A stretch of DNA of 64,000 bases from Cichorium intybus. Taxonomy: Eukaryota > Streptophyta > Magnoliopsida > Asterales > Asteraceae. Positions 13,001-21,765 of the stretch are shown here, piece by piece. Below the pieces are notes generated by a model that did not search any database, was not told where the DNA came from, and saw only the letters and a list, made by a program, of their open reading frames with translations. The stretch covers positions 59,551,354-59,615,353 of the forward strand of contig CM042011.1 in assembly GCA_023525715.1 (NCBI GenBank), read 5' to 3'. The position numbers and the translations under genes are program-made. Numbering within the stretch: position 1 is the first letter of the stretch; the number at the start of each line of letters is the position of its first letter.

Positions 13001-14755
13001 GGGATAAGTCCCGCGACGTGTATGCACCGAATCATTACTGAAGAAGGAACGAAACCAGCTCGAGAAACACAAAGACGTCTGAACCCGAATCTCAGAGAGG
13101 TAGTCAAGAAAGAGGTACTTAAATGGTTGGACGCTGGCATTATTTACCCAATATCTGACAGTGATTGGGTAAGTCCAACTCAAACAGTGCCTAAGAAATC
13201 AGGAATTACAATAGTCGAAACAGAAGATGGAGAAAAGATGACCACCAGGCCAATCACGGGATGGAGAGTATGCATCGACTACCGCAAGTTGAATGCTGCA
13301 ACCTCAAAAGATCATTTCCCACTCCCATTCATAGACCAAATAGTAGAAAAATTATCTGGAAAAAAATTCTATTGTTTTTTAGACGGATACTCGGGATACA
13401 ACCAAATTGCCATCCATCCCGAGGATCAGGCTAAAACAACCTTTACTTGTCCCTACGGCACCTTCGCATTTCGAAGGATGCCATTCGGATTATGTAATGC
13501 TCCCGCCACGTTCCAACGTTGCATGATGGCTATATTTTCTGATATGGTGGGAGAATCGCTAGAAATTTTCATGGATGATTTTTCAATATTTGGCTCCTCT
13601 TTTGATAATTGTTTGAAACAGCTAGAGAAGGTACTAAAAAGATGCACAGAATCCAATTTAATTTTAAGCTGGGAGAAGAGCCATTTCATGGTCAAGGAAG
13701 GAATTGTACTTGGGCATGTCGTTTCAGAACGCGGTTTTGAAGTCGATAGAGCCAAAGTACAAGTCATTTCCACCCTTCCCCCACCAAGCTCGGTAAAAGG
13801 CATCCGTTCCTTTCTTGGACATGCCGGATTTTACCGACGATTCATTAAGGATTTTAGTACGATTTCTAAACCACTTTGTAAACTGTTATTAAAAGACGCA
13901 CCATTTGTCTTTGATAATGACTGTCAAGAAGCATTCGCCATTCTTAAACATAAATTGACAGAAGCGCCAATTCTACAAGCACCTAATTGGCTTCTTCCTT
14001 TTGAAATAATGTGTGATGCTAGTGATTATGCAGTGGGAGCGGTCTTAGGACAAAGGGTGGACAAGAAACCAGTGGTCATTTGCTATTCAAGCAAAACATT
14101 TTCTGAAGCACAGCTCAATTATACCACCACAGAAAAAGAATTATTGGCAGTTGTGTACGCCTTGGATAAATTTAGATCTTACATCTGGGGATCTAAAGTT
14201 ATTCTGTACACCGACCATAGTGCCATCCGTCATCTTATGGAAAAGAAGGAAACAAAACCAAGACTCATTCGGTGGGTACTTCTGTTGCAGGAATTCGACA
14301 TAGAGATCCGAGACAAAAAAGGATCTAAAAATGTGGTGGCCGATCATCTTTCCAGGATTCAAACAGATGAAATTCAAGGAGAAACAATACGAGAAGATTT
14401 TCCTGATGAACAACTATTTTCTGTACAAAAATTACCATGGTTTGCTAATATGGTTAACTATTTTGTAACAGGAAAAACACCGCCACACTGGACCACTCAA
14501 CAAAAGAGATACTTTTTCTCCCAAACCAAGCAATATCTATGGGAGGATCCAGATCTGTTCAAAATAGGAGCAGATCAAGTTATCAGGAGATGTGTACCAA
14601 ACGATGAACAGACGAACATTCTCCGTCACTGTCACTCATATGCTTGTGGAGGACATTTCAGTGCCAAAAAGACTGGGCACCGAGTTCTCCAAAGTGGTTT
14701 TTTTCTGGCCTTCTCTATTCAAGGATGCTTACACTTATGTCAAAGCTTGCGATAG
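10073..14755 (+). CDS. Athila gag-protease-RT-RNaseH-integrase (N-terminal) ORF
   Basis: The 1560-residue frame starts at 10073 or, closer to the family, at 10097. Gag opens with the lineage-typical SPLLFNPEPERSLRNN and its retrotransposon-gag core covers residues about 130-330. A zinc knuckle CGNCGNTGHVAHNC (C-X2-C-X4-H-X4-C) lies near residue 388. The aspartic protease motif LLDLGASVNILP is near 716, with DLGA normal for this clade. The RT shows IDYRKLN (about 1068), FLDGYSGYNQIAI and the catalytic FMDD (about 1165). RNase H shows CDASDYAVGAVLG (about 1314). The integrase H-H part (HCHSYACGGH) follows. The frame is then lost at a T7 run (14698-14704), and the Cys-Cys half and integrase core continue in another frame at 14705-15734. 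One indel therefore inactivates an otherwise open polyprotein. Confidence 0.9.
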   Translation: MQTHLFMHTRHSSNNSPLLFNPEPERSLRNNRIARRLFRTMNLDEVLVEDVPDESHIQPPQMGPQNPIPQAHPPNPPQYRNNGNGGYQGDNTNNWNGTNRHNGGFQEGNHFQYNPRYLDQPNRHSVASHFQPGDYDDPSPIIFPHGNEHIVEIRPQLIGVIPLFRGYKNEDPYNHLYEFLAIANANTPRETNRDTFKLHLFPFTLKEKAKYWFTSLAPGSINTWDQLRTNFLQEFYPASKTTEIRKAIQDFTQKPNEEFHDAFDRLKELLRSCPHHEFPRWQLVRYFFDGVDSTNQSMINAASSGTFMFQDSENAWKFLEQLSNGSKANYSTRKQEIPNQTVATIALDKTWKTGVKSDIIALSKKVDLLLTSLGKEKGVNVLQGQKSCGNCGNTGHVAHNCTKTREELNHLNGYGQHHNPQRSFRPSNQGNFNNNNQGNYHNNNQGNFNNNNQRGQYQNQHQNQQRTFQPNHNGKEGSTSRKEPENEGTKLDKIMEFITQTYQKTDTNTKTIAAMEKQIAQLAEQLGKREEGKFPSNTTVNPSHSQRPGKEHQVNQVISLRSGKKVDNQVSSPPNSTLEEESDTEEIYNEKEELEKILKEKEIEIEKNNIAPYPSALEPSTSKDTKRTKSEDMWEVFSQVKINIPLVKLIREVPSYAKFLKDLCIQKRKLKSRLPKKVDLTEHASSIVSNSLPPKLKDPGAPLISVTIGNINIKKALLDLGASVNILPGNLFDQYELGKLEHTDIILQLADKSTKIPRGMLTDVIIKVDEFYYPVDFLVLDTEHTYKESQASIILGRPFLATTNAQINCRTGAMDITFGNRKLRLNVFNTFNNSSTEHECYQVDVVDDLVHQTTPTILRSDELESFLNNTRIEDRDTKEVHMIEEVFQTQQWKTPWIPQVEQLPTNFSAPLKSSFEVPPVLELKALPQHLKYSFLGPNKTLPVIISADLTGAQEEILLELLVKYREAIGWTIADLKGISPATCMHRIITEEGTKPARETQRRLNPNLREVVKKEVLKWLDAGIIYPISDSDWVSPTQTVPKKSGITIVETEDGEKMTTRPITGWRVCIDYRKLNAATSKDHFPLPFIDQIVEKLSGKKFYCFLDGYSGYNQIAIHPEDQAKTTFTCPYGTFAFRRMPFGLCNAPATFQRCMMAIFSDMVGESLEIFMDDFSIFGSSFDNCLKQLEKVLKRCTESNLILSWEKSHFMVKEGIVLGHVVSERGFEVDRAKVQVISTLPPPSSVKGIRSFLGHAGFYRRFIKDFSTISKPLCKLLLKDAPFVFDNDCQEAFAILKHKLTEAPILQAPNWLLPFEIMCDASDYAVGAVLGQRVDKKPVVICYSSKTFSEAQLNYTTTEKELLAVVYALDKFRSYIWGSKVILYTDHSAIRHLMEKKETKPRLIRWVLLLQEFDIEIRDKKGSKNVVADHLSRIQTDEIQGETIREDFPDEQLFSVQKLPWFANMVNYFVTGKTPPHWTTQQKRYFFSQTKQYLWEDPDLFKIGADQVIRRCVPNDEQTNILRHCHSYACGGHFSAKKTGHRVLQSGFFLAFSIQGCLHLCQSLR

Positions 14756-15734
14756 ATGCCAAAAGATGGGGGGAATCTCAAGGCGAGACATGATGCCAAT
14801 GTCCCCGATATTGATTGTTGAAATATTCGACGTTTGGGGCATTGACTTCATGGGACCATTCCCCACATCATTTGGAAATTTGTACATTTTATTAGCTGTT
14901 GATTATGTGTCCAAATGGGTGGAAGCTGAAGCCACCAGAACAAACGACCACAGTGTCGTATGCAAATTTGTCAAAAAGAACATTTTCTCTAGACACGGAA
15001 TCCCTCGAACCATCATAAGTGACGGGGGTTCCCATTTTAAAAACAGACATTTTGCAAAAGTTTTGAAACATTATGGTGTTACCCACAAAATTGGTACACC
15101 ATATCACCCACAGACGAGTGGACAAGCAGAGGTCTCTAATAGAGAAATTAAAAGAATTCTCGAAAAAACAGTTAGACCAGACCGAAAGGACTGGTCCATT
15201 CGATTAGATGACGCTTTATGGGCCTATCGGACAGCATATAAAACACCCATAGGAATGTCCCCGTATAGACTCGTGTATGGCAAGCCATGCCATTTACCTG
15301 TAGAGTTAGAGCATCGTGCCATGTGGGCAATCAAAAATGCTAATGTCAATTTAACTGATGCAGGTGAAGAAAGAAAATTCCAGTTATCAGAACTGGAAGA
15401 AATAAGGAAAGAGGCATATGAAAGTTCGAAGATATACAAAGAAAAAACAAAGGACTTTCATGACCGCCACATTGTCCGAAAACAATTTCACATAGGACAA
15501 TTAGTGTGGTTATTCGATTCACGCCTCAAATTATTCCCTGGAAAACTTAAAAGCAAATGGACTGGTCCATATGTTATAACCGATGTTGCACTACATGGTG
15601 CAATAGAAATCAAACCAGAAAAGGGAGGAGAACCGTTTAAAGTCAATGGACAACGGTTAAAGCCTTACGTTCAAATGGTAGATAACTCAAAAGTGGTGTT
15701 TGAAAAAATCGCTTTAATTAACCCACAACTCTGA
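14592..15734 (+). CDS. Athila integrase core (frameshifted continuation of pol)
   Basis: The residues before about 14700 are out of frame with the protein and the Met at 14592 is not a real start. From FFWPSLFKDAYTYVKACDRC onward this is the second half of the integrase zinc-binding domain and the catalytic core. The catalytic triad is complete: Asp in GIDFMG (about 14842), Asp in ISDGG (15021-15023) and Glu in GQAEVSNRE (15129-15131), with exactly 35 residues between the last two. The C-terminal domain runs to a stop at 15734 (LVWLFDSRLKLFPGKLKSKW, then GPY). The core shows no internal stop. Its separation from the rest of pol rests on one frameshift in a homopolymer, which could also be a sequencing error. 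Confidence 0.88.
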   Translation: MYQTMNRRTFSVTVTHMLVEDISVPKRLGTEFSKVVFFWPSLFKDAYTYVKACDRCQKMGGISRRDMMPMSPILIVEIFDVWGIDFMGPFPTSFGNLYILLAVDYVSKWVEAEATRTNDHSVVCKFVKKNIFSRHGIPRTIISDGGSHFKNRHFAKVLKHYGVTHKIGTPYHPQTSGQAEVSNREIKRILEKTVRPDRKDWSIRLDDALWAYRTAYKTPIGMSPYRLVYGKPCHLPVELEHRAMWAIKNANVNLTDAGEERKFQLSELEEIRKEAYESSKIYKEKTKDFHDRHIVRKQFHIGQLVWLFDSRLKLFPGKLKSKWTGPYVITDVALHGAIEIKPEKGGEPFKVNGQRLKPYVQMVDNSKVVFEKIALINPQL

Positions 15735-16180
15735 CCATTTGAACATAAGGCACTGCGTCCGGCTGAAGACGATAAACTTAGCGCTTTTCGGGAGGCAACC
15801 CGAGAACTTTGTGGGAGTGTTCACTGCAAACCCTCATTTACACTTATGTAAAGCATAAGTGTGTAGTTTGTGTAATTAGTTGTTTTTATTATGCTTGATA
15901 ATTTGATTTTAGTGTGTTTTATTTTATAAAAATTTAAAAAAAAAAAAAAAAAAAGATAAAAAATGGTGTGTGTTAAATGTACGGGTATACAGGTAAAAAG
16001 AGGGGATAAAAACGAAGTCGAAAAATGAAAAAAAATAGCCCTCTGGAGACCCCTCGCGACGAGACAAAAATCCTTCGCGACCGCAAGAGCAGAAAAATCG
16101 CGATCAGGAAAAGCCATCTTCCAGCACTCGCGCCGCGACCACTACCTCCGTCGCGACCATGCACCCGTCGCGAAGGAGCG
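15735..16180 (+). other. Athila post-pol spacer
   Basis: The stretch right after the pol stop (15750-15810) carries the segment CTGCGTCCGGCTGAAGACG and GGGAGGCAACCCGAG, recurrent after pol in Athila-type elements. A T-rich stretch and an A18-type run (15937-15954) follow. From about 16050 come six CGCG-box blocks. No convincing ORF is present; 16025-16312 looks like chance. Confidence 0.55.
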
Positions 16181-16189
16181 TTAATCAGG

Positions 16190-16196
16190 TATAAAA
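16190..16196 (+). promoter_or_regulatory. Candidate internal promoter for Athila ORF3
   Basis: TATAAAA lies directly downstream of a CGCG-box cluster (about 16055-16176) of the same type and spacing as that upstream of the LTR TATA box. It is followed by a pyrimidine-rich CTCTCTCTTCCTCTC leader (16225-16245). The arrangement suggests a separate transcript for ORF3. Confidence 0.4.
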
Positions 16197-16325
16197 CCCT
16201 AACCCTAGCAGCAGCCGTCATTTTCACTCTCTCTCTTCCTCTCGCGACTCTCTCTCACGGCCGACGAAATCCGACCAAAAACCACCGTAATTCTTCGTTT
16301 TTTCTTGCGTAGATCATCATACAAG

Positions 16326-16733
16326 GTATGTGCAACACTCCTCTACTCTTGATTTAAGTTTTTACATGTTAATTTTTAGCGAAATCGCACGAAATCTCGG
16401 CCGAACCGAGGTTCCCGATCGGGTTGGTGTTTTTGTTGTTAATCTCTTAAATTGATGCTTGTATAAGTTAGATATAGCCCTTAGGAACCCCTAGGACTTA
16501 ATGCATTGAGTCAAAACCGAGCCAAACGTGAGAAATCTGGGCTTCCCGACGGACCGTTCCGCCCTCGCGATCGCGACCAAGGTGGTCCTCGCGACTTGAA
16601 GCCAAACGCGACCTGGACGCGACCAGGCCGCGACGGCTGGGCAGGGGCCAAAAAAAAAAAATTTTTGCTCATTTTGCTATTTTTCTTGCGTGTTAAACTG
16701 GTTTGATGATTTTTGCAACTTGGAGATTTACAG
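16326..16733 (+). other. Candidate 5' intron of Athila ORF3
   Basis: The donor AAG|GTATGT is at 16323-16331. The acceptor TTTACAG is at 16727-16733, two bases before the ATG that begins MSRRREQRQQ. Removing this 408-nt stretch would join the leader to the ORF3 start. The prediction rests on splice consensus only. Confidence 0.4.
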
Positions 16734-16735
16734 AT

Positions 16736-18010
16736 ATGTCTCGTAGAAGGGAACAACGCCAACAACCGGTTGAAAGGAACAATATTGCTTCACACGAGTG
16801 GTTACAATTCCCGAACACTCTTCCCGCAGCAAGACTAAACGTGTACACAGCAAACATGGAAAGATTTAGACAAAGGGATGTGGAGCCTGCCCTAGTATTA
16901 GATTGGAACTTTGCTAATACTCTGGGGATCACAGCAGCACTTGACCAATATTTGGTCAAGTCTGATGGTACATACACCAGTCTCGCTTGGAGAAATCTAT
17001 TTCAGATACGAGAGCACAGCTACAAAGAGCTGATGCTCGAGTTCTTCTCCACGGTCACATTTGATCCGACCGAGGAGGATATGTTTGTACGTACCGGTCT
17101 CTCTTTCCGCCTTGGAGGAGAACCGAGGCAGTGCAGCGTTGTCGAGCTGGGGTGGAGACTGGGACTATATCCGCATGGTGAGACTCGTTCACCGGAGTTC
17201 AGAGCATATCTAGCTCGATGCATCACCAGCCCACCCGAGGAGCTGGTTAATGAAGAATTCTGGGGAGGGATTGCCAGTACTTTATACCTCCCTGAGACTG
17301 CTGTAGAGAGTGCGATCCGCTCTCCGATTCATCGCTTATTACACCGACTTGTTGCTACCTCCGTCAATCAACGGAGGGGCAGCGAGAAGGTTCCTGCAGC
17401 AGATCTCTTCTATCTGTGGTGTCTTTTGACACCAGGGAGGCACTGCAACCTCCCGTATTCACTGGCGTTTTTCTTGGCCCGCAAGGCCACAGGGGCTCGA
17501 GCTAATAGCCCCCTTTGTGGTGGTCATCTGATCACCCGACTGGCACATTCATATGGTGTTACCACATTGCGAGGGATGCGATCCATGACTCCGAGAGAGC
17601 CGAGAGCCATCGGACGTCAGTACCTGGAGTCTATGCATGTGATCAGACCAGCAGGACCACCAGGCGTATTCGTACTCGCAGAGCCAGATCAGGATGAGCA
17701 GGCACCCGATGCTGCTCAAGCACCACCTCCACCATGTACCTGTAGCAAAATCATAGCCAAACAGGCTGCACCATGTACCTGTAACAAAATCATAGCCAAA
17801 CAGGCTGCACCATGTACCTGTAACAAAATCATAGCCAAACAGGCTGCACCAAATATCATAGCCCGAAGGCCGCATCGGAGACATAGCCCGAAGGCCGCAC
17901 CGGAGTCCTCGCCCGAAGGCCACATCGGAGACATAGCCCGAAGGCCGCACCGGGATCATAGCCAACAGGCCGCATCAAATCATAGCCCGAAGGCCGCATC
18001 GGAGACATAG
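16736..18010 (+). CDS. Athila ORF3 (ATHILA ORF-1 / env-position protein) with chimeric C-terminus
   Basis: The likely start is MSRRREQRQQPVERNN at 16736, right after a splice acceptor, though the frame is open from 16703. Genuine element sequence runs to about 17729 (roughly 330 residues). Recognisable pieces are ERFRQRDVEPALVLDWNF near the start and FWGGIAST near the middle. The block ADLFYLWCLLTPGRHCNLPYS and an acidic, proline-rich tail ending AAQAPPP follow. These match the plant ATHILA ORF-1-type proteins of unknown function encoded after pol. From 17730 the frame runs into duplicated chromovirus LTR repeats and gains about 93 foreign residues with a 13-residue repeat (CTCNKIIAKQAAP). 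The natural C-terminus and downstream element sequence are lost. I see no clear signal peptide or membrane segment. Confidence 0.7.
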   Translation: MSRRREQRQQPVERNNIASHEWLQFPNTLPAARLNVYTANMERFRQRDVEPALVLDWNFANTLGITAALDQYLVKSDGTYTSLAWRNLFQIREHSYKELMLEFFSTVTFDPTEEDMFVRTGLSFRLGGEPRQCSVVELGWRLGLYPHGETRSPEFRAYLARCITSPPEELVNEEFWGGIASTLYLPETAVESAIRSPIHRLLHRLVATSVNQRRGSEKVPAADLFYLWCLLTPGRHCNLPYSLAFFLARKATGARANSPLCGGHLITRLAHSYGVTTLRGMRSMTPREPRAIGRQYLESMHVIRPAGPPGVFVLAEPDQDEQAPDAAQAPPPPCTCSKIIAKQAAPCTCNKIIAKQAAPCTCNKIIAKQAAPNIIARRPHRRHSPKAAPESSPEGHIGDIARRPHRDHSQQAASNHSPKAASET

Positions 18011-19631
18011 CCCGAAGGCCGCACCGGTTGGATATACAATCCAGAAATCATAGCCATATAGGCCGCACCCATTGGATGTAAAAATCCAGAAATCATTGCC
18101 CGTAGGCCGCACCCATTGGATATAAAATCCAGAATTAGTTATGGCTCACAGATTAGCCGCTATTGCCTAGACTCACGGTTCCGTTCTTGTCGTCGCAATA
18201 ACTCACGGCTTATCTGGTCTTGTCTCTTCAAACGTATCTTTTTCGTCCCACAATCAGTTTCAACCTGTAACAACTCAATCATCATATATCACATATGGTA
18301 TCAGTGAGATTACTCACCTGGATGCTAGCTGCATTAAATTCCCGGTTGTTTCTTGCCTTTACGTGCACCACAACCATTTTGTCCCATACCTATTTATCCA
18401 TTTAGATACCAAATGACAATAGGTTAATGATCATCTACATTGACTCTAATACACTAGAGTTCAATACAATATCATTACAAACAATGCCTAGTTAATAAAC
18501 TTTCCGTTTACTAACTTTTTATGAATTTTACTATTCACCGAGGCATTGGAATCGATCTACAGTGCCCCCGAGGGGTCGGAAACTCAATCTAAAAATTTTC
18601 CCAAACTTTTCAGACCATAACGAGCCTATGGTCCAAATTTGAGCTAAAACGGACAAGCCAAGCAAAAGTTAGCATTTCAAAGTCCCTGCCTGAGGGGCGC
18701 ACCCCGCCCAGACATGGGCGCACTGCGCCTGGGCGCACCCCGCCAGGGGTTTGGGCGCACCGCGCCTATCGCCTGCAGGTGTCTCCTGTCCAGCCGCGAT
18801 TTATGCACTGTAGCAAGCAGTTTTGGTCCATTAAGTCCTTAATCAGGTCCTTAATCGATTGGGGTTTGTTCTAGGACTAAAACCTTATACTTTAACAAGG
18901 TTTTCAGCCATCCAAAACAACCAAATCAATCAAAATGAAGAATTAGGGTTCTTAGTTCTAACAACCCCAAAACTTCAAATTCATCACTAATAACAACCTA
19001 CTTCCATTTTCTTGAGTTAAGTCCTTTCTAGCATGACTCAATGGAAGTAATAAACCAATTAAACCACATAATCACAACTGAAATGTACAAATTTCAGTTT
19101 CTATAAAACCAAACCAAAAATACCTCAAGAACTTGGTTAAAACTAACCTTAATTGCTTGGAAATCACCCATTCCAACAATTGTTCCTAGTTCTTGCTTCA
19201 ATTTCATGATCTCCTGCAGAAATCGCACTCTCCTTGCTCCTCCCGTTGCTGCACATTGAGTTAGTCAAAGAGAGAGTCAACTCTCTTATATTTATACTCC
19301 AAAATTTTACATTTTTGGTCCTAAAGTTCTATTTCTTGAACTTTGTCCACCAAATCAAGTTTTATTACAATAAAACTTCCATTTCTTACATTTTGGCCAC
19401 AACCAACAATATTTTTACATAATTGGTCGTTGACTTGGTCAAATGACCAAAATACCCTTTTTCGGTAAAACGACCAAAAATCAGTTTTTATAACATTTTA
19501 AGTCCAAAACTCAAAATATTATTTCAAACCAAATACTTTTCTATCCAAAAGACCATTTTACCCTTCCAAGGTAAAATGACCAATTTACCCTTTTATTATA
19601 ATTATATAATAAAGCGTGTCTTGGCGTTACA
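17730..19631 (-). repeat. Partial second copy of chromovirus LTR A
   Basis: This is identical to 5952-7853 (offset 11778) except for about three substitutions. It starts abruptly inside the 39-bp tandem repeats at a CACCATG shared with the adjoining ORF3 sequence. At diagnostic sites it carries LTR A bases and not LTR C bases, so LTR A was the source. Confidence 0.92.
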
Positions 19632-19771
19632 AATTCTCCCCTCCTTCAAAAGATTTCGTCCCCGAAATCATACTATCAAGCGAGGGTATTTCTTTCTCGT
19701 TTCGCTTTCGGTCTTCCACGTCATGTCGGAATCTATATGGTATTGCCTAAGCACTTAACCATACTAGTCTT
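19632..19771 (-). repeat. Second copy of chromovirus 3' internal end and Athila flank
   Basis: This duplicates 7854-7993: polypurine tract, chromodomain tail and the GTCTT target-site copy (19767-19771). Its presence inside the Athila boundaries is incompatible with simple transposition and marks a secondary duplication. Confidence 0.9.
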
Positions 19772-21760
19772 TGATAGTGTTTTATTTTTACAATAAAACA
19801 CTATCATTTAAAGACTGTTTTATCGCATAAATATGCTCAGAGGCACACAAAAACTATATTATTGTGCAAAACAAAAGAATCCAGAAACCGCCTTAAAACA
19901 TGCAAAATGCTTCTTCATAACATATATGGTTCAGACAGATCCGTCTAACCTACCTCATCTGTTAAAACCAAACAATTACATTTTATAAAGAATGCATGTT
20001 TTCACAAAAAAGGCAAAAACTCACATTCCAACGGCAGCCCCTAATGCACACCACAGACTCCCAACAGTCTGGCGGTGATAATAGATCTACTGTCGGGTCA
20101 ATACTAACCCAAGCCAGCTATTTGTTTTCACACAGAAAACATCTCACAAATCACGGGGAAATCCTATTAAGATATCATCAATTCTCTCAATAGAATTATG
20201 ATTAATTTGTCTACCGTCCCCAGACATCCTCACAAAATTGCAAGCTAAACGAGAGAATATCTCATTTTTCATACACTGCACATCACAGCCCACTGCTGTG
20301 TTGCAGATGCAAATCTGCCAGAACTATGGTATTTTACCATAGGAAATCCTGATAAGCCCAACATCAAAACAGGCTTATATTAACAGGTGGCTGAACATGA
20401 ATTACGATTCATGTTTAACTTGAACAGAGTTCTCCGGAGCTGCTGGTGTGAGGACAATAAGAGGGATTTGTGTGTTAACATTTATGGTTTATTTTCAGAA
20501 ACAAGACCCAAGAACTATAAAAGAACAAACCCGAGGAAGTGACGCTCAAAACCGAAGAGTAAAAAGGCGAAATACACATAAAAATACAGCAATCGCGACT
20601 TGACCAGCCCTGTGTCGCGACGTGAAGAAAATCAAGACAGAAGACTAAAAAGCTACAGCAATCGCGCCGCGACAAAGGCCTTGGTCGCGACGCGAAGACA
20701 TGTGACGCGACCACACCTACTCTTTGAACGCGAGACTACCAACAACCGCACTAGCCAGACCAGTGGCCGACCAAAAGCAACGATCGACGCATCCTCGCGC
20801 CGCGACGGCACCCTTGGTCGCGACGCGAGCACTGTGCTCAGTTGGTATAAATAGAGACCTTCTATGCACGGATTTAAACACCAATTCACTCTATTTGTAA
20901 TAAGGATACTCAAACACTCTCTATCAGTTAGAATAGCTTGAAACATCTCTTAGCTAGTTGTTTAGAATCAAAATATCATCCCTCTCGGTGGTAATTCTTG
21001 TTGTAATTCAAGATAATTCGGAAGATAACCGCATCAAGTCACATGTCAAGGAACACCAAGACCATCTCTACGATCATCACACGAATGGAAGGCTAATCTC
21101 TTCAGATTACTTCCGGTAATGTTATCCAACTCTTAGTATAGCATGTTTTTACTTTGATTCCGACAAGTGTTTTACTATTGTAATTCTTAAACTCCTATCT
21201 CTTTGAATATAACTAGTGAATCATTTGTGTTTACTTCTACTTATTACCATATTCTCAAGACATAGTATTACCAACATATTATTCGTGCCTATCTCACCTA
21301 AATAACGAGCTAAGACGGATAATCAGTTAATATACTTTGTGCCCAATTAATATGTTAAGAAGTTGTAACGTTACTATCATCTAGATAAAACATAATATTG
21401 CTATACCATTGTTTGTGCCTAATCTACCTAATTGTTAGACAAAGACAAATAATTGATTCAACATATTATGTATTTACCTATGTAATAGTAACTGTCAGTA
21501 AACTGTAGTTATGTTAAAGTAATTATATCGGAATCATTGTAATAATACATGTGAAACTAATTGTTGATAACTAAACCGGAAGTAATTCTTTCTTTAATCT
21601 CAAGTTATAATCTCAATATTTTACCATCACCGTTAAAATTTTACTTTACAACTCATTACAAATTAACCACTAAATCCTTGGACTCGACCCTGCTTGCCCT
21701 ATCTACATAGTAAAAGTGGGTTATAAATTGTTTTTGACGCGTGTGACGATAGCGTTGTCA
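19772..21760 (+). repeat. Athila 3' LTR
   Basis: A 1989-bp copy of 7994-9982 with about three differences. It ends GTTGTCA and is followed by the GTCTT target duplication and the remaining chromovirus interior. It has a TATA box at 20846-20854. Confidence 0.92.
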
Positions 21761-21765
21761 GTCTT

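Larger units (their letters stand above)
7994..21760 (+). mobile_element. Athila-type Ty3/gypsy element (plus strand), rearranged
   Basis: LTRs at 7994-9982 and 19772-21760 begin TGATAGTG and end GTTGTCA. The target duplication GTCTT lies at 7989-7993 and 21761-21765. A tRNA-Asp-type primer site, a gag-pol ORF of the Athila lineage and a third ORF of the ATHILA ORF-1 type follow the left LTR. The element's own 3' region, including its polypurine tract, is missing. At 17730 the third ORF joins a second copy of the surrounding chromovirus LTR (17730-19631) and its flank (19632-19771), which lead into the right Athila LTR. The two Athila LTRs differ at about three positions by eye, the same level as the duplicated flank, so this pair dates the duplication and not the insertion. 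Confidence 0.9.

Noticed and set aside
16025..16312. Plus-strand ORF upstream of ORF3
   Set aside because: Lies across the A-rich spacer and CGCG cluster; overlaps the putative leader and shows no family features.
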